In this document: positions 55,646 to 64,000 of the stretch, piece after piece
How positions within the stretch are numbered: position 1 is the stretch's first letter
How the letters are laid out: each line of letters opens with the position of its first letter
From: Terrilactibacillus tamarindi
Lineage (GTDB): Bacteria > Bacillota > Bacilli > Bacillales > Sporolactobacillaceae
Reading direction: 5' to 3'
Length of the DNA: 64,000 nt
Assembly (NCBI RefSeq): GCF_009718825.1
Contig: NZ_WNHB01000003.1
Coordinates: 1 to 64,000 of the forward strand
The notes under the pieces: model-generated
Told to the model about the DNA's origin: nothing
The model's input: only the letters and a program-made list of their open reading frames with translations
Databases searched by the model: none
Made by a program: the position numbers and the translations under genes

Positions 55646-55912
55646 ATGGTTGAAAAGATTTTTAAGGTGACTAGTAGTGCTGGTATTCATGCTAGACCTG
55701 CCACATCGCTCGTTAATAAAGCAAGTCAGTTTAATTCCGACTTAAATATTGAATATAATGGTAGAAAAGCCAATTTGAAATCCATAATGGGTGTCATGGC
55801 TATGGGCATTCAACAAGGTGCAGAAATAAAAATTACAGCACAAGGATCAGACGAAAGTGAAGCAATTAAAGCAATTGAAGAAACGATGAAATCTGAAGGG
55901 TTAGGTGAATAA
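55646..55912 (+). CDS. ptsH: Phosphocarrier protein HPr
   Basis: The 88-residue HPr has the catalytic His15 in [11 protein letters not shown] and the regulatory Ser46 in NLKSIMGVM, the target of HPr kinase, which makes it a CcpA co-repressor. Directly followed by ptsI. It links the fructose EII next door and other EIIs to PEP. Confidence 0.97.
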   Translation: MVEKIFKVTSSAGIHARPATSLVNKASQFNSDLNIEYNGRKANLKSIMGVMAMGIQQGAEIKITAQGSDESEAIKAIEETMKSEGLGE

Positions 55913-55913
55913 A

Positions 55914-57629
55914 ATGTCTGAAAAAATTACGGGTATTGCAGCATCATCAGGAATTGCCATTGCAAAAGTCTTTGTTTTAGCCAATCCTGAAATCGTGATT
56001 GAACGTAAAACTGTTTCTGATAAAGCAGGTGAAGTTGAGCGTCTTGAAAAGGCCTTAGCTACATCTAAATCTGAACTAGAAATTATTCGTGATAAGGCTA
56101 AAGTGGACCTCGGAGAAGATAAAGCAGCCATTTTTGATGCTCATTTGCTTGTTCTCAGTGACCCAGAACTTGTTGGTGCCGTGAAAAGCAAGATTGAGTC
56201 AGACAGTCTTAGTGCTGAAGCCGCTTTAGATGATGTATCATCGATGTTTATATCGATGTTTGAAAATATGGACAACGATTATATGAAAGAGCGTGCTGCA
56301 GATATTCGTGATGTATCCAAACGTGTGATTAGCCACTTATTAAATCTTCAATTTGCATCCCCTGCAAGCATTACAGAAGAAACGATTGTTGTTGCTGAAG
56401 ATCTTACGCCATCAGATACAGCTCAGTTAAATCGTAAATATGTTAAAGGTTTTGCAACAGACATTGGTGGAAGAACGTCACACTCTGCTATTATGAGCCG
56501 TTCAATGGAAATCCCAGCCGTTGTAGGAACAAAAACAATTATGGAAAAAGCTGAACAAGGCGTTCTTGCAATTGTTGATGGTCTTTCAGGTGAAGTTATC
56601 CTAGATCCAACACCGGAAGAAGTTGATAAATATAAAAAGAAACAAGCCGATTTCCAAGCTCAACAAGAAGAGTGGAAAAAACTTGTGAATGAATCGACGA
56701 AAACAGCCGATGATCATCATGTAGAATTAGCTGCGAACATTGGTAATCCAGGAGATATTGAAGGCGTACTTAATAACGGCGGTGAAGCTGTCGGTTTATA
56801 TCGTACGGAATTCTTGTATATGGGCCGTGATAAATTACCAACTGAAGATGAACAATTTGAAGCTTATAAGGCTGTTTTAGAAAAAATGGAAGGAAAACCA
56901 GTTGTCATCCGTACATTAGATATCGGTGGCGATAAAGAACTTCCATATTTAGATCTACCTAAAGAAATGAATCCATTCCTTGGATTTAGAGCTATCCGCC
57001 TTTGTTTAGAACAACAGGATATCTTTAGAACACAATTACGTGCTTTGCTTAGAGCAAGTTCTTATGGCCAATTGAAAGTCATGTTCCCGATGATCGCAAC
57101 GCTTAACGAATTTCGCGAAGCTAAAGGCATCTTACTTGAAGAAAAAGAAAAGCTTGTATCTGAAGGAACTTCTGTTTCCGATAATATTGAAATTGGTATG
57201 ATGGTTGAAATTCCATCAACAGCCGTTCTCGCTGATCGTTTTGCAAAAGAAGTCGACTTCTTCAGTATCGGAACAAATGACCTTATTCAATATACGATGG
57301 CAGCGGACCGTATGAACGAACGAGTGTCTTACTTATATCAACCATACAACCCATCGATTCTTCGATTAATCAACAACGTGATTACAGCTGCACACAAAGA
57401 AGGTAAATGGGCGGGTATGTGTGGAGAAATGGCTGGAGACGAAACAGCTATTCCATTATTATTAGCTCTTGGGCTTGACGAGTTTAGTATGAGTGCAACA
57501 TCCATCTTACCAGCGCGTAGCCAGCTAGCGAAACTTTCTAAAGAAGAACTTTCTAAACATAAAGAAGCATTCTTAAACTTAGATACAGTCGATGAAGTTA
57601 TCGATTATGTAAAAACTCACTTAAGCTAA
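55914..57629 (+). CDS. ptsI: PTS enzyme I
   Basis: The 571-residue enzyme transfers phosphate from PEP to HPr. The phosphohistidine is His190 in [21 protein letters not shown]. The C-terminal PEP-binding barrel has [39 protein letters not shown] and [14 protein letters not shown] 55914 lies 1 nt past the ptsH stop, after AGGTGA. A strong terminator follows. Confidence 0.97.
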   Translation: MSEKITGIAASSGIAIAKVFVLANPEIVIERKTVSDKAGEVERLEKALATSKSELEIIRDKAKVDLGEDKAAIFDAHLLVLSDPELVGAVKSKIESDSLSAEAALDDVSSMFISMFENMDNDYMKERAADIRDVSKRVISHLLNLQFASPASITEETIVVAEDLTPSDTAQLNRKYVKGFATDIGGRTSHSAIMSRSMEIPAVVGTKTIMEKAEQGVLAIVDGLSGEVILDPTPEEVDKYKKKQADFQAQQEEWKKLVNESTKTADDHHVELAANIGNPGDIEGVLNNGGEAVGLYRTEFLYMGRDKLPTEDEQFEAYKAVLEKMEGKPVVIRTLDIGGDKELPYLDLPKEMNPFLGFRAIRLCLEQQDIFRTQLRALLRASSYGQLKVMFPMIATLNEFREAKGILLEEKEKLVSEGTSVSDNIEIGMMVEIPSTAVLADRFAKEVDFFSIGTNDLIQYTMAADRMNERVSYLYQPYNPSILRLINNVITAAHKEGKWAGMCGEMAGDETAIPLLLALGLDEFSMSATSILPARSQLAKLSKEELSKHKEAFLNLDTVDEVIDYVKTHLS

Positions 57630-57640
57630 TCTTTGATCTG

Positions 57641-57672
57641 AAAACCCTTTTCCAAGTGGAGAAGGGTTTTTT
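57641..57672 (+). terminator. Terminator after ptsI
   Basis: AAAACCCTT-T-TCC pairs with GGA-G-AAGGGTTTT, then T tract. Confidence 0.85.
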
Positions 57673-57819
57673 ATTATTTTTTATAAAAATGTAAATTGAT
57701 AAAAGAATAAGTCAATTTTAATTGTAAAATGGCAGATTTTCCTTGTAACTTTTTCTATCCATTGGTAAATTTAAGGTAGGTTATTTTGTAGTCGTCATGA
57801 AAAGGAGCGGAGAGCATAT

Positions 57820-58590
57820 ATGATAGAGTTCAAGGATGTATTAAAGATCTACCCTAATGGAACAAAAGGTCTGAATAATGTAAATATTAAAATTAATAAA
57901 GGCGAATTTGTTGTGATTGTAGGTCTTTCTGGAGCAGGTAAATCCACCATGTTGAGATCAATTAATCGACTTCATGAAATTACATCTGGCGAGATTATCA
58001 TAGATGGGAAATCGATTACGAAAGCGAGAGGAAAAGCCTTATTGAGATGTCGACGTGATATTGGCATGATCTTTCAGAATTTTAATCTAGTAAAACGGTC
58101 GACGGTTCTTCGTAATGTACTTTCTGGACGGGTCGGATATCATTCAACAATCCGAACTTTACTTGGTTTGTTTCCTAAGGAAGATATCAACATTGCCTTA
58201 AATGCTTTAAAACGTGTGAATCTAGAAGAAAAAGCGTATTCGAGGGCGGACGAATTATCGGGGGGACAACAACAAAGAGTGTCCATTGCCCGGGCTCTTG
58301 CTCAAGAGGCTAAATTTATACTTGCCGATGAGCCTGTTGCTTCACTAGATCCATTAACAACAAAACAAGTCATGGATGATTTGAAGCGAATCAATAAGGA
58401 TCTAGGGATTACAACTATCGTTAATCTCCATTTTGTCGACTTAGCAAGACAATATGCGACACGTATTGTAGGCGTCCGTGCAGGGGAAATTGTGTTTGAC
58501 GGTCCTGTTGAAGAAGCAACAGACGACGTATTTTCAAGTATCTATGGGCGTCCTGTTAAGCAAGATGAAATGTTAGGGGCGAAAGTCTAA
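57820..58590 (+). CDS. phnC: Phosphonate-type ABC transporter ATP-binding protein
   Basis: The 256-residue ATPase has Walker [10 protein letters not shown], signature [12 protein letters not shown], Walker [11 protein letters not shown] and the H-loop in [10 protein letters not shown], which reads LHFVD as in PhnC-type proteins rather than the usual THD. Preceded by AAAGGAG. One-base overlap with the first phnE gene. Such systems import phosphonates, phosphite or related organophosphorus compounds. Confidence 0.9.
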   Translation: MIEFKDVLKIYPNGTKGLNNVNIKINKGEFVVIVGLSGAGKSTMLRSINRLHEITSGEIIIDGKSITKARGKALLRCRRDIGMIFQNFNLVKRSTVLRNVLSGRVGYHSTIRTLLGLFPKEDINIALNALKRVNLEEKAYSRADELSGGQQQRVSIARALAQEAKFILADEPVASLDPLTTKQVMDDLKRINKDLGITTIVNLHFVDLARQYATRIVGVRAGEIVFDGPVEEATDDVFSSIYGRPVKQDEMLGAKV

Positions 58591-59369
58591 TGGATGCACT
58601 TAAGAAACGAAGATTATCCTTGATGAAACGTCTTGTGACACTTATTTTTATCATCGTCATCTTATGGGCCAGTAGCTTAGGGACTGAAGTATCAATAAGT
58701 AGTTTAATGGATGGATTACCTGGAATGGGGAGTTTGTTTTTAGAAATGCTTCCACCTGATTGGAGTTACTTTAGCTATGTGACTGAACCCATGTTAGAAA
58801 CAATTCGTATGGCGGTTATTGGTACAACATATGGAGCCATTGTCGCTATTCCTTTTGCCTTGCTATCATCGAGAAACGTCGTGAAGTGGCCTGTGATTTA
58901 CTTTCCTTTTCGGTTTGTTATGAATCTCATCCGTACAATTCCTGAATTACTTTTAGCCGCTCTATTTGTTCCTGTTCTAGGTATCGGAGACAATGCAGGT
59001 ATTATGGCGTTATCCGTGTTCTCGTTCGGTGTTATCGCTAAGCTCGCTTATGAATCTATTGAAGCGATTGATAATGGTCCATTAGAGGCCATGACGGCGG
59101 TCGGAGCTAATAAAATTCAATGGATTTTCTACGGTGTAGTACCACAAGTTATCGCATCATTTGTATCCTATACATTATATTGTTTTGAAATCAATGTGCG
59201 TGCTGCCGCCATATTAGGTTATGTTGGAGCAGGCGGAATTGGCTTATATTTAAATAATACGCTCAAATTATTTCAATACCAAAGAGTATCAACGATTATC
59301 ATTTACACATTAATTGTCGTCGTCATCATTGATATGATTAGTAATAAGTGTAGGGAGAAATTGATATGA
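58590..59369 (+). CDS. phnE: Phosphonate-type ABC transporter permease, first copy
   Basis: The 259-residue permease has about six membrane helices and the coupling loop LEAMTAVGANKIQWIFYGVVPQV (EAA-like). RNVVKWPVIYFPFRFVMNLIRTIPELLLA is typical of PhnE. It shares a four-base overlap with the second permease gene, so PhnC, PhnE1 and PhnE2 form one coupled unit and a heterodimeric channel. Confidence 0.9.
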   Translation: MDALKKRRLSLMKRLVTLIFIIVILWASSLGTEVSISSLMDGLPGMGSLFLEMLPPDWSYFSYVTEPMLETIRMAVIGTTYGAIVAIPFALLSSRNVVKWPVIYFPFRFVMNLIRTIPELLLAALFVPVLGIGDNAGIMALSVFSFGVIAKLAYESIEAIDNGPLEAMTAVGANKIQWIFYGVVPQVIASFVSYTLYCFEINVRAAAILGYVGAGGIGLYLNNTLKLFQYQRVSTIIIYTLIVVVIIDMISNKCREKLI

Positions 59370-60163
59370 ATGAGACCATTAGAAAAAAACAAACTATTCG
59401 GCGAATTAAGATTTGGACGAGTGTGGTCATTGTTGCTCTTATCTATATCTGGGCATTTAGTGGTATGCCCAAGATGGAGTTTAAACCGTCTGCTGTTCAG
59501 GCGATAAAAGCCATTTTCTCAGGTCTAATACATCCAGATTGGGATTACTTTTATGATCCTGAGGGAGAGGATTTATTAAGAACGTTACTTGAAACACTTT
59601 GCATTGCCATTTTAGGAACCTTTATATCCTCTATTCTCTGTGTTCCCTTTGCTTTCTGGGCTGCTCGTAACATGAACAAATATCGATTTATTTCAAGTAG
59701 TGGTAAGTTTGTACTGAGTGTCATCCGTGTATTCCCTGAATTAATATTAGCCCTATTATTTATTGCAGCAGTCGGTACAGGTCCTTTTGCCGGTATTTTA
59801 GCTCTAGGGTTTCATTCTATCGGAATGCTTGGAAAACTCTTTGGAGAATCGATAGAGGATATGGATTTTAGTAGCTCTGAAGCTTTGAAATCTTGTGGTG
59901 CAAATAAAATTCAAACGCTTTGGTTTGCCATCGTCCCACAAGTGATGCCTTCTTTTGTCTCCTTTACGCTTTACAGGTTTGAATTAAGTGTCCGGGCAGC
60001 GACAATTCTCGGGATTGTTGGAGCAGGCGGTATTGGTGCACCACTTATCTTTGCACTGCAAGGGCATAAATGGGATCGTGTCGGTATGATTCTAATTGGT
60101 ATTATCGTAATGGTAACGATCATTGATTATATCTCATCAACGATTAGAAAAAGAATTGTATAA
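59366..60163 (+). CDS. phnE: Phosphonate-type ABC transporter permease, second copy
   Basis: The 265-residue paralogue of the preceding permease has the same plan: one N-terminal helix, a periplasmic stretch containing HPDWDYFYDPEGED, then five helices with SSEALKSCGANKIQTLWFAIVPQVMPSF. The binding-protein gene is not in this operon; a PhnD lies just downstream on the other strand. Terminator at 60194. Confidence 0.9.
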   Translation: MNETIRKKQTIRRIKIWTSVVIVALIYIWAFSGMPKMEFKPSAVQAIKAIFSGLIHPDWDYFYDPEGEDLLRTLLETLCIAILGTFISSILCVPFAFWAARNMNKYRFISSSGKFVLSVIRVFPELILALLFIAAVGTGPFAGILALGFHSIGMLGKLFGESIEDMDFSSSEALKSCGANKIQTLWFAIVPQVMPSFVSFTLYRFELSVRAATILGIVGAGGIGAPLIFALQGHKWDRVGMILIGIIVMVTIIDYISSTIRKRIV

Positions 60164-60193
60164 TTTATAGACTTTAATGTTACTTTAAGTAGA

Positions 60194-60230
60194 GACGCCC
60201 TCCGGATATATGAATCCGGAGGGCGTCGTT
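60194..60230 (+). terminator. Terminator-like hairpin after phnE
   Basis: A perfect 14-bp GC-rich stem (GACGCCCTCCGGAT with ATCCGGAGGGCGTC) lies 30 bp after the stop. A T run follows about 12 nt later. Confidence 0.75.
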
Positions 60231-60277
60231 GCATCTGATTTTTTTAATAGATGAGGGATCAACACTGATATAAAATA

Positions 60278-60305
60278 AGGGGCCGCTCAAATTCGAGCGC
60301 CCCCT
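60278..60305 (-). terminator. Terminator-like hairpin for phnD
   Basis: AGGGG-C-CGCTC pairs with GAGCG-C-CCCCT. On the minus strand it is followed by TTATTTTATA, so it could end phnD transcripts after they cross repeat copy E. Confidence 0.55.
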
Positions 60306-60318
60306 ATGTGCTTTAACG

Positions 60319-60475
60319 TTTATCCCGCCTTAACGGCAAGTAAAGACCCCCACCTCAAGATTTTGCGTGTTCAAAGAAGATAGGTGAGGGATCAACTGCC
60401 CGTAAAGGCCCGATTGGTTCAGCTAACCATCAGTGGGGGATGAAGAAAATCCCCACTGATGGAAGCTTCACTTTA
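60319..60475 (+). repeat. Structured repeat family 1, copy E
   Basis: A full ~157-bp copy from TTTATCCCGCC to TTCACTTTAT. Its last bases TTA (60473-60475) are the complement of the phnD stop codon TAA, so the element end and the end of the gene coincide exactly. Confidence 0.93.
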
Positions 60476-61402
60476 TTTTCCAACTTCTTGGATTTTTTTA
60501 TTGTAGTCACGTACTGTATCAAAGTTAGAGTCTTTGGATTTAGCGTATCCAGAGTGAGTATAGATGGACATGATAATTTTGTTTCCTTCAGGATCATTAC
60601 CAATATCTACGAATGCATCAGAGATTTTCTTTTTCCATTTGCTTGACATGTCAGGGCGAACGCTGATTGTGTCATTTGGAATTTTAGCCGTTTGGAAAAC
60701 AAAGTGTGTATCTTTAAATACGTCAGGATATTCAGCAGCCACGATGTTTCGGGCATCAATAAAGACCGGTGCTGCATCTACATCTTTATTTAGTACGCCT
60801 AAGACCCCTTTATCATGACCTTGCAAGGTGACACCAGTCACATCTTTTTGAGGATCAATTCCAGCTTCTTTCATGGTTACAGCTGGGAATACATAACCTG
60901 CAGTTGATGTTGTATCTTGCCAACCAATTTTTTTACCTTTTAGATCTTTAATCGATTTTATTCCTGAGTCGTTTCTTACTAACATACCTGAGTAGTAATA
61001 ATCAACTTTTTCATTGGTCGATTTACCGTCTTTTGGATTTACACCAAAACGTTCAGCTTGGAGAAGAACATCTGCATAGCCTTTGTCATGAGCCAAGACA
61101 TAATCTGTAGGTGGTAAGAAACCAATATCCATTTTGTTATGGCCCATTGCTTCTACAATGCTGTTATAGTCTGTTGTTACGGTTACCTTAACAGGGATAC
61201 CTAAACGTTTTTGTAAAAGTTTTGCGAGAGGTTTTGCTCTAGCTTCAAGTGTATCTGCATTTGAAGATGGAACAAATCCAATTAGAAGCTTCTTAGGAGT
61301 ATAATCTTTAGAGCCTCCAGAAGATTTACTACTACCGCATCCAGAAAGGACACCGATAATCAGGCCTAAAGCAGCAAATAATAAGACAATCTTTTTAACC
61401 AT
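60473..61402 (-). CDS. phnD: Phosphonate-type ABC transporter substrate-binding lipoprotein
   Basis: The 309-residue lipoprotein has a signal sequence with LSGC (Cys22), a Ser/Gly linker, then a PhnD-type binding fold: LLIGFVPSSNADTLEARAKPLAKLLQKRLGI, MDIGFLPPTDYVLA and the ligand-binding DTTSTAGYVFPAVTMKEAG. It converges on phnC-phnE-phnE instead of being in that operon, but the match of families makes them partners. Its stop codon is supplied at the edge of repeat copy E. The upstream region (61403-61751) is AT-rich; I see no PhoP box repeats. Confidence 0.92.
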   Translation of the reverse strand: MVKKIVLLFAALGLIIGVLSGCGSSKSSGGSKDYTPKKLLIGFVPSSNADTLEARAKPLAKLLQKRLGIPVKVTVTTDYNSIVEAMGHNKMDIGFLPPTDYVLAHDKGYADVLLQAERFGVNPKDGKSTNEKVDYYYSGMLVRNDSGIKSIKDLKGKKIGWQDTTSTAGYVFPAVTMKEAGIDPQKDVTGVTLQGHDKGVLGVLNKDVDAAPVFIDARNIVAAEYPDVFKDTHFVFQTAKIPNDTISVRPDMSSKWKKKISDAFVDIGNDPEGNKIIMSIYTHSGYAKSKDSNFDTVRDYNKKIQEVGK

Positions 61403-61751
61403 ATTCTTTTTAACCCCCCGAAAAATTGTTTTTTTAAATAGAATACTAATCTATCATAATATATCTTTTTAAGGAAATAAATGCTAAAGTGTAGTATTTT
61501 ACAAAAAATTTTGTTTTTAGAAAAAATTCCCCTCTTTATATCAGTAGGATATCTACTAAATTGATAATATGATTATAAGGAAATCGGGGGATATTATTAT
61601 CAAATAAAAACTTATGCTAAAATAAAAATTAGAAGAAATAGAAACTTAATTGGAAATAAATAAGGTGAGGAAATCTAGCAAGCAGGTTGAAGATAGAGAG
61701 AAAAGACAGAATGCTTGCACATCCCCTAAAACGAGAGATGAGGAATGGATC

Positions 61752-63323
61752 GTGACGCAAATGAAATTAGTCATTCTTGAGACAAGTGATATTCATGGAC
61801 ATATTTTTCCCATTCAATACGCCAATAATGATTATGAGCATTCTGGGTTAGGTAAGATAGCCAGTTTAATTAGGGAACAAAGAGAAGAGAATAATCATGT
61901 TCTTCTTATTGATAACGGGGATCTAATACAAGGGACTCCGTTAACCTATCACTATGTGCGCTTAAATCATGAAAAACCAAATCCGATGATTGTACTAGCA
62001 AATAAACTTCAATATGACGCTGCGGTTTTTGGTAATCATGAGTTTAATTATGGACAGCAGCTACTGCAAAAAGCAGTCGATGAATCTCACTTTCCGTGGC
62101 TTTCTGCTAATATATTGAACCAGGAAACGAAAGAGCCTTATTATGGAACACCTTATATTATTAAAAAATATGAAAATATTAATATTGGTATTTTAGGTTT
62201 GACTACTCACTATATTCCTAACTGGGAAAAACCTGAGCATCTCAATAATATAGAATTCGAAGATGTCATTGTTTCGGCGAAAAAATGGGTTGCTTACTTA
62301 AAAAATCAATTGCATGTAGATGTAGTGGTCGTCTCTTATCACGGAGGTTTTGAGGCAGATCTTGATTCGGGTCGACCAACCGAGACGTTGACAGGAGAAA
62401 ATCAAGGTTACCGATTATGCACCGAAGTAAACGGCATTGATGTATTATTAACGGGACATCAACACAGACAAATTGAAAATAAGAAAGTTAATGGTGTAGT
62501 GGTTGTTCAACCCGGATGTAATGGAACTCATTTAGCCAAAGTCACACTTGAACTTGAAAAAACATCCGATGGCGTTCGTATTTTATCAAAAGAATCCGAA
62601 TTACTACCCGTTGTTGAAGTTAAAGAGGATCAGAAGTTACTTGAAAGTGTTAGTGAATATGAATCAGAAACCCAAAAGTGGCTAGACCAACCGATTGGGA
62701 AAATTGAAGGGGACATGACAGTAAAGGATCCCATGGAAATAAGAATTCAAGATAACCCTTTAATTGAGTTCCTTAACCGCGTCCAAATGGAAGCTGCGGG
62801 TGTCGATATATCTAATACCGCCCTCTTTGATAATAAATCTCCTGGATTCGGTCAGTTTGTCACCATGAGAGATGTCGTATCCAATTATATTTATCCGAAT
62901 ACGTTAAAAGTCATCCGCATATCAGGTCAAGATATTAAAGATGGTTTGGAACGCTCGGCTAGTTATTTTAAAACATATAACGGGAAGGAAATAGAGGTAA
63001 GTCAAACCTTTACAACCCCGAAACCGCAACATTATAACTATGATATGTGGGAAGGAATAGATTATATTATCGATATTTCAAAACCTGTCGGTGAACGAAT
63101 CACAAAACTAGAGTATAAAGGAGCTCCAATAGATTTGTCGGGTCAATTTGATGTTGTCATGAACAATTACCGTTCTGGCGGAGCGGGGGATTATCCGATG
63201 TATAAAGGAAAACCGGTCATAAAGGATATTCCAATTGATGTATCCGAACTTATCGCCAATTATATTTTAGATAGAAAAGTGGTCAAAGCGACTGTTAATC
63301 ATAATTGGAAAGTTGTCTACTAA
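61752..63323 (+). CDS. Bifunctional metallophosphatase / 5'-nucleotidase
   Basis: This 523-residue enzyme is of the UshA/YunD family. The calcineurin-like metallophosphatase domain spans about 1-290 ([42 protein letters not shown]), and the 5'-nucleotidase C-terminal domain about 330-520 ([29 protein letters not shown]). There is no signal peptide, so it should be cytoplasmic, unlike UshA. GTG 61752, 8 nt after GAGG, gives [17 protein letters not shown]; the open frame extends 34 codons upstream with no family match. Next to phnD, so it may recover phosphate from organic esters. Confidence 0.82.
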   Translation: MTQMKLVILETSDIHGHIFPIQYANNDYEHSGLGKIASLIREQREENNHVLLIDNGDLIQGTPLTYHYVRLNHEKPNPMIVLANKLQYDAAVFGNHEFNYGQQLLQKAVDESHFPWLSANILNQETKEPYYGTPYIIKKYENINIGILGLTTHYIPNWEKPEHLNNIEFEDVIVSAKKWVAYLKNQLHVDVVVVSYHGGFEADLDSGRPTETLTGENQGYRLCTEVNGIDVLLTGHQHRQIENKKVNGVVVVQPGCNGTHLAKVTLELEKTSDGVRILSKESELLPVVEVKEDQKLLESVSEYESETQKWLDQPIGKIEGDMTVKDPMEIRIQDNPLIEFLNRVQMEAAGVDISNTALFDNKSPGFGQFVTMRDVVSNYIYPNTLKVIRISGQDIKDGLERSASYFKTYNGKEIEVSQTFTTPKPQHYNYDMWEGIDYIIDISKPVGERITKLEYKGAPIDLSGQFDVVMNNYRSGGAGDYPMYKGKPVIKDIPIDVSELIANYILDRKVVKATVNHNWKVVY

Positions 63324-63364
63324 AAAATAACTTATTAATGCTAGGAATCAAAGGATGTTTAGGC

Positions 63365-64000
63365 ATGCAAACAATTTTAAAAAATGACTGGGCAGAAGAG
63401 CTGAATAGTGAGTTCGAAAAGCCTTATTATAAAGATTTAAGAACCAAACTAAAAGAGGAATATGAAACAAAAATTATTTACCCAGATATGTATGATTTGT
63501 TTAATGCGCTCAATGAGACACCTTATGATAAAGTCAAAGTTGTTATTTTGGGCCAAGATCCTTATCATGGTCCAAATCAAGCTCATGGTCTAAGTTTTTC
63601 AGTTAAACCAGGTGTGCGGAAGCCGCCGTCATTGCAAAATGTTTTTAAAGAACTGCATGATGACTTGGGGTACCCTATCCCAGAACATGGTTGCCTTATC
63701 GAATGGGCTAAAAGAGGCGTATTGCTTTTAAATACGGTTTTATCTGTAAGAAAAGGCGAGCCCAATTCACACAAAAATTTAGGGTGGGAACAATTTACCG
63801 ATCATGTGATTCAAAGTCTAAATAAAAGAGAAAAACCCATTGTATTTATTTTATGGGGCCGCCATGCGCAAAATAAACGAGGATTAATAACAAACAAAGC
63901 TCATCATATCATTGCCTCACCACATCCAAGTCCTTTTTCAGCACATCGCGGTTTCTTTGGTAGCCACCCATTTTCGAAAACCAATCAATTTCTAGAATCA
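63365..64000 (+). CDS. ung: Uracil-DNA glycosylase (3' end beyond the window)
   Basis: An open frame from ATG 63365 (after AAAGGA) runs to the window edge, 212 codons of an expected 220-230. It removes uracil from DNA. Motifs: water-activating [55 protein letters not shown] and the catalytic loop [14 protein letters not shown]. All active-site motifs are present; only the last few residues are cut off. It lies 41 bp after the nucleotidase gene in the same direction. Confidence 0.95.
   Translation, partial: MQTILKNDWAEELNSEFEKPYYKDLRTKLKEEYETKIIYPDMYDLFNALNETPYDKVKVVILGQDPYHGPNQAHGLSFSVKPGVRKPPSLQNVFKELHDDLGYPIPEHGCLIEWAKRGVLLLNTVLSVRKGEPNSHKNLGWEQFTDHVIQSLNKREKPIVFILWGRHAQNKRGLITNKAHHIIASPHPSPFSAHRGFFGSHPFSKTNQFLES

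Overview
The window is low-GC (high-30s per cent by eye), densely packed chromosomal DNA from an aerobic Bacillales bacterium. Supporting traits are a qoxABCD menaquinol oxidase, bacillithiol genes (bshB2 with its yojF neighbour), a PucR-type purine regulon, HelD, an ABC-F protein of the YfmR type, PaiA/PaiB, a multi-PAS kinase resembling sporulation kinases, frequent GTG/TTG starts behind strong AGGAGG-like sites, and CcpA-type cre sites. I cannot fix the genus. No rRNA, tRNA, CRISPR array, prophage or intact insertion sequence is visible.

Layout. 0-5 kb: a PfoR-like EIIC membrane protein behind a leader region that looks like an attenuator, a DUF4190 protein, a TerB/J-domain protein, an M20 amidohydrolase, then an aminotransferase. 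6.4-15.1 kb: a purine-degradation island. allC-pucG-allB run leftward, pucR lies between, and uraD-uraH-Rieske oxygenase-ferredoxin run rightward. 15.2-19.4 kb: pabA-pabBC, an L,D-transpeptidase and purU. 19.8-24.7 kb: an M20 peptidase, a LacI regulator and a GH36 alpha-galactosidase. 25-36 kb: a CHY zinc-finger protein, a thioesterase, helD, a truncated YczE-like protein divergent from marR-paiA-paiB, an ABC-F protein, and an ABC-2 exporter divergent from its probable TetR regulator. 36.5-47 kb: PAS kinase, flavoprotein, pdxK, yojF-bshB2, msrAB, a diguanylate cyclase and an NlpC/P60-LysM hydrolase. 47.6-51.5 kb: qoxABCD. 51.9-57.6 kb: fruR-fruK-fruA followed by ptsH-ptsI. 57.8-63.3 kb: phnC-phnE-phnE, a convergent phnD and a 5'-nucleotidase-like enzyme. 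ung runs off the right edge.

How the genes work together. The purine cluster encodes 5-hydroxyisourate to allantoin (UraH, UraD), allantoin to allantoate (AllB), and allantoate to ureidoglycine and oxalurate (AllC, PucG), under PucR. No uricase of any known type is present in the cluster. The position it would take is held by a Rieske non-haem iron oxygenase and a small 4Fe-4S ferredoxin, so these two are my main candidates for an alternative urate (or xanthine) hydroxylase. The fructose operon and the general PTS genes lie together, so one locus supplies EI, HPr and a fructose EII.

The most conspicuous non-coding material is a family of ~155-bp structured repeats: five full copies, one internally deleted tandem copy and one fossil. 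They are bounded by TTTAT, show no terminal inverted repeats, and in three cases sit 0-4 bp from a stop codon. They look like non-autonomous IS200/IS605-type elements. A second family (191 and 215 bp plus a solo end) has terminal inverted repeats and apparent 6-bp target duplications. A third element is a single GC-rich 158-bp repeat.
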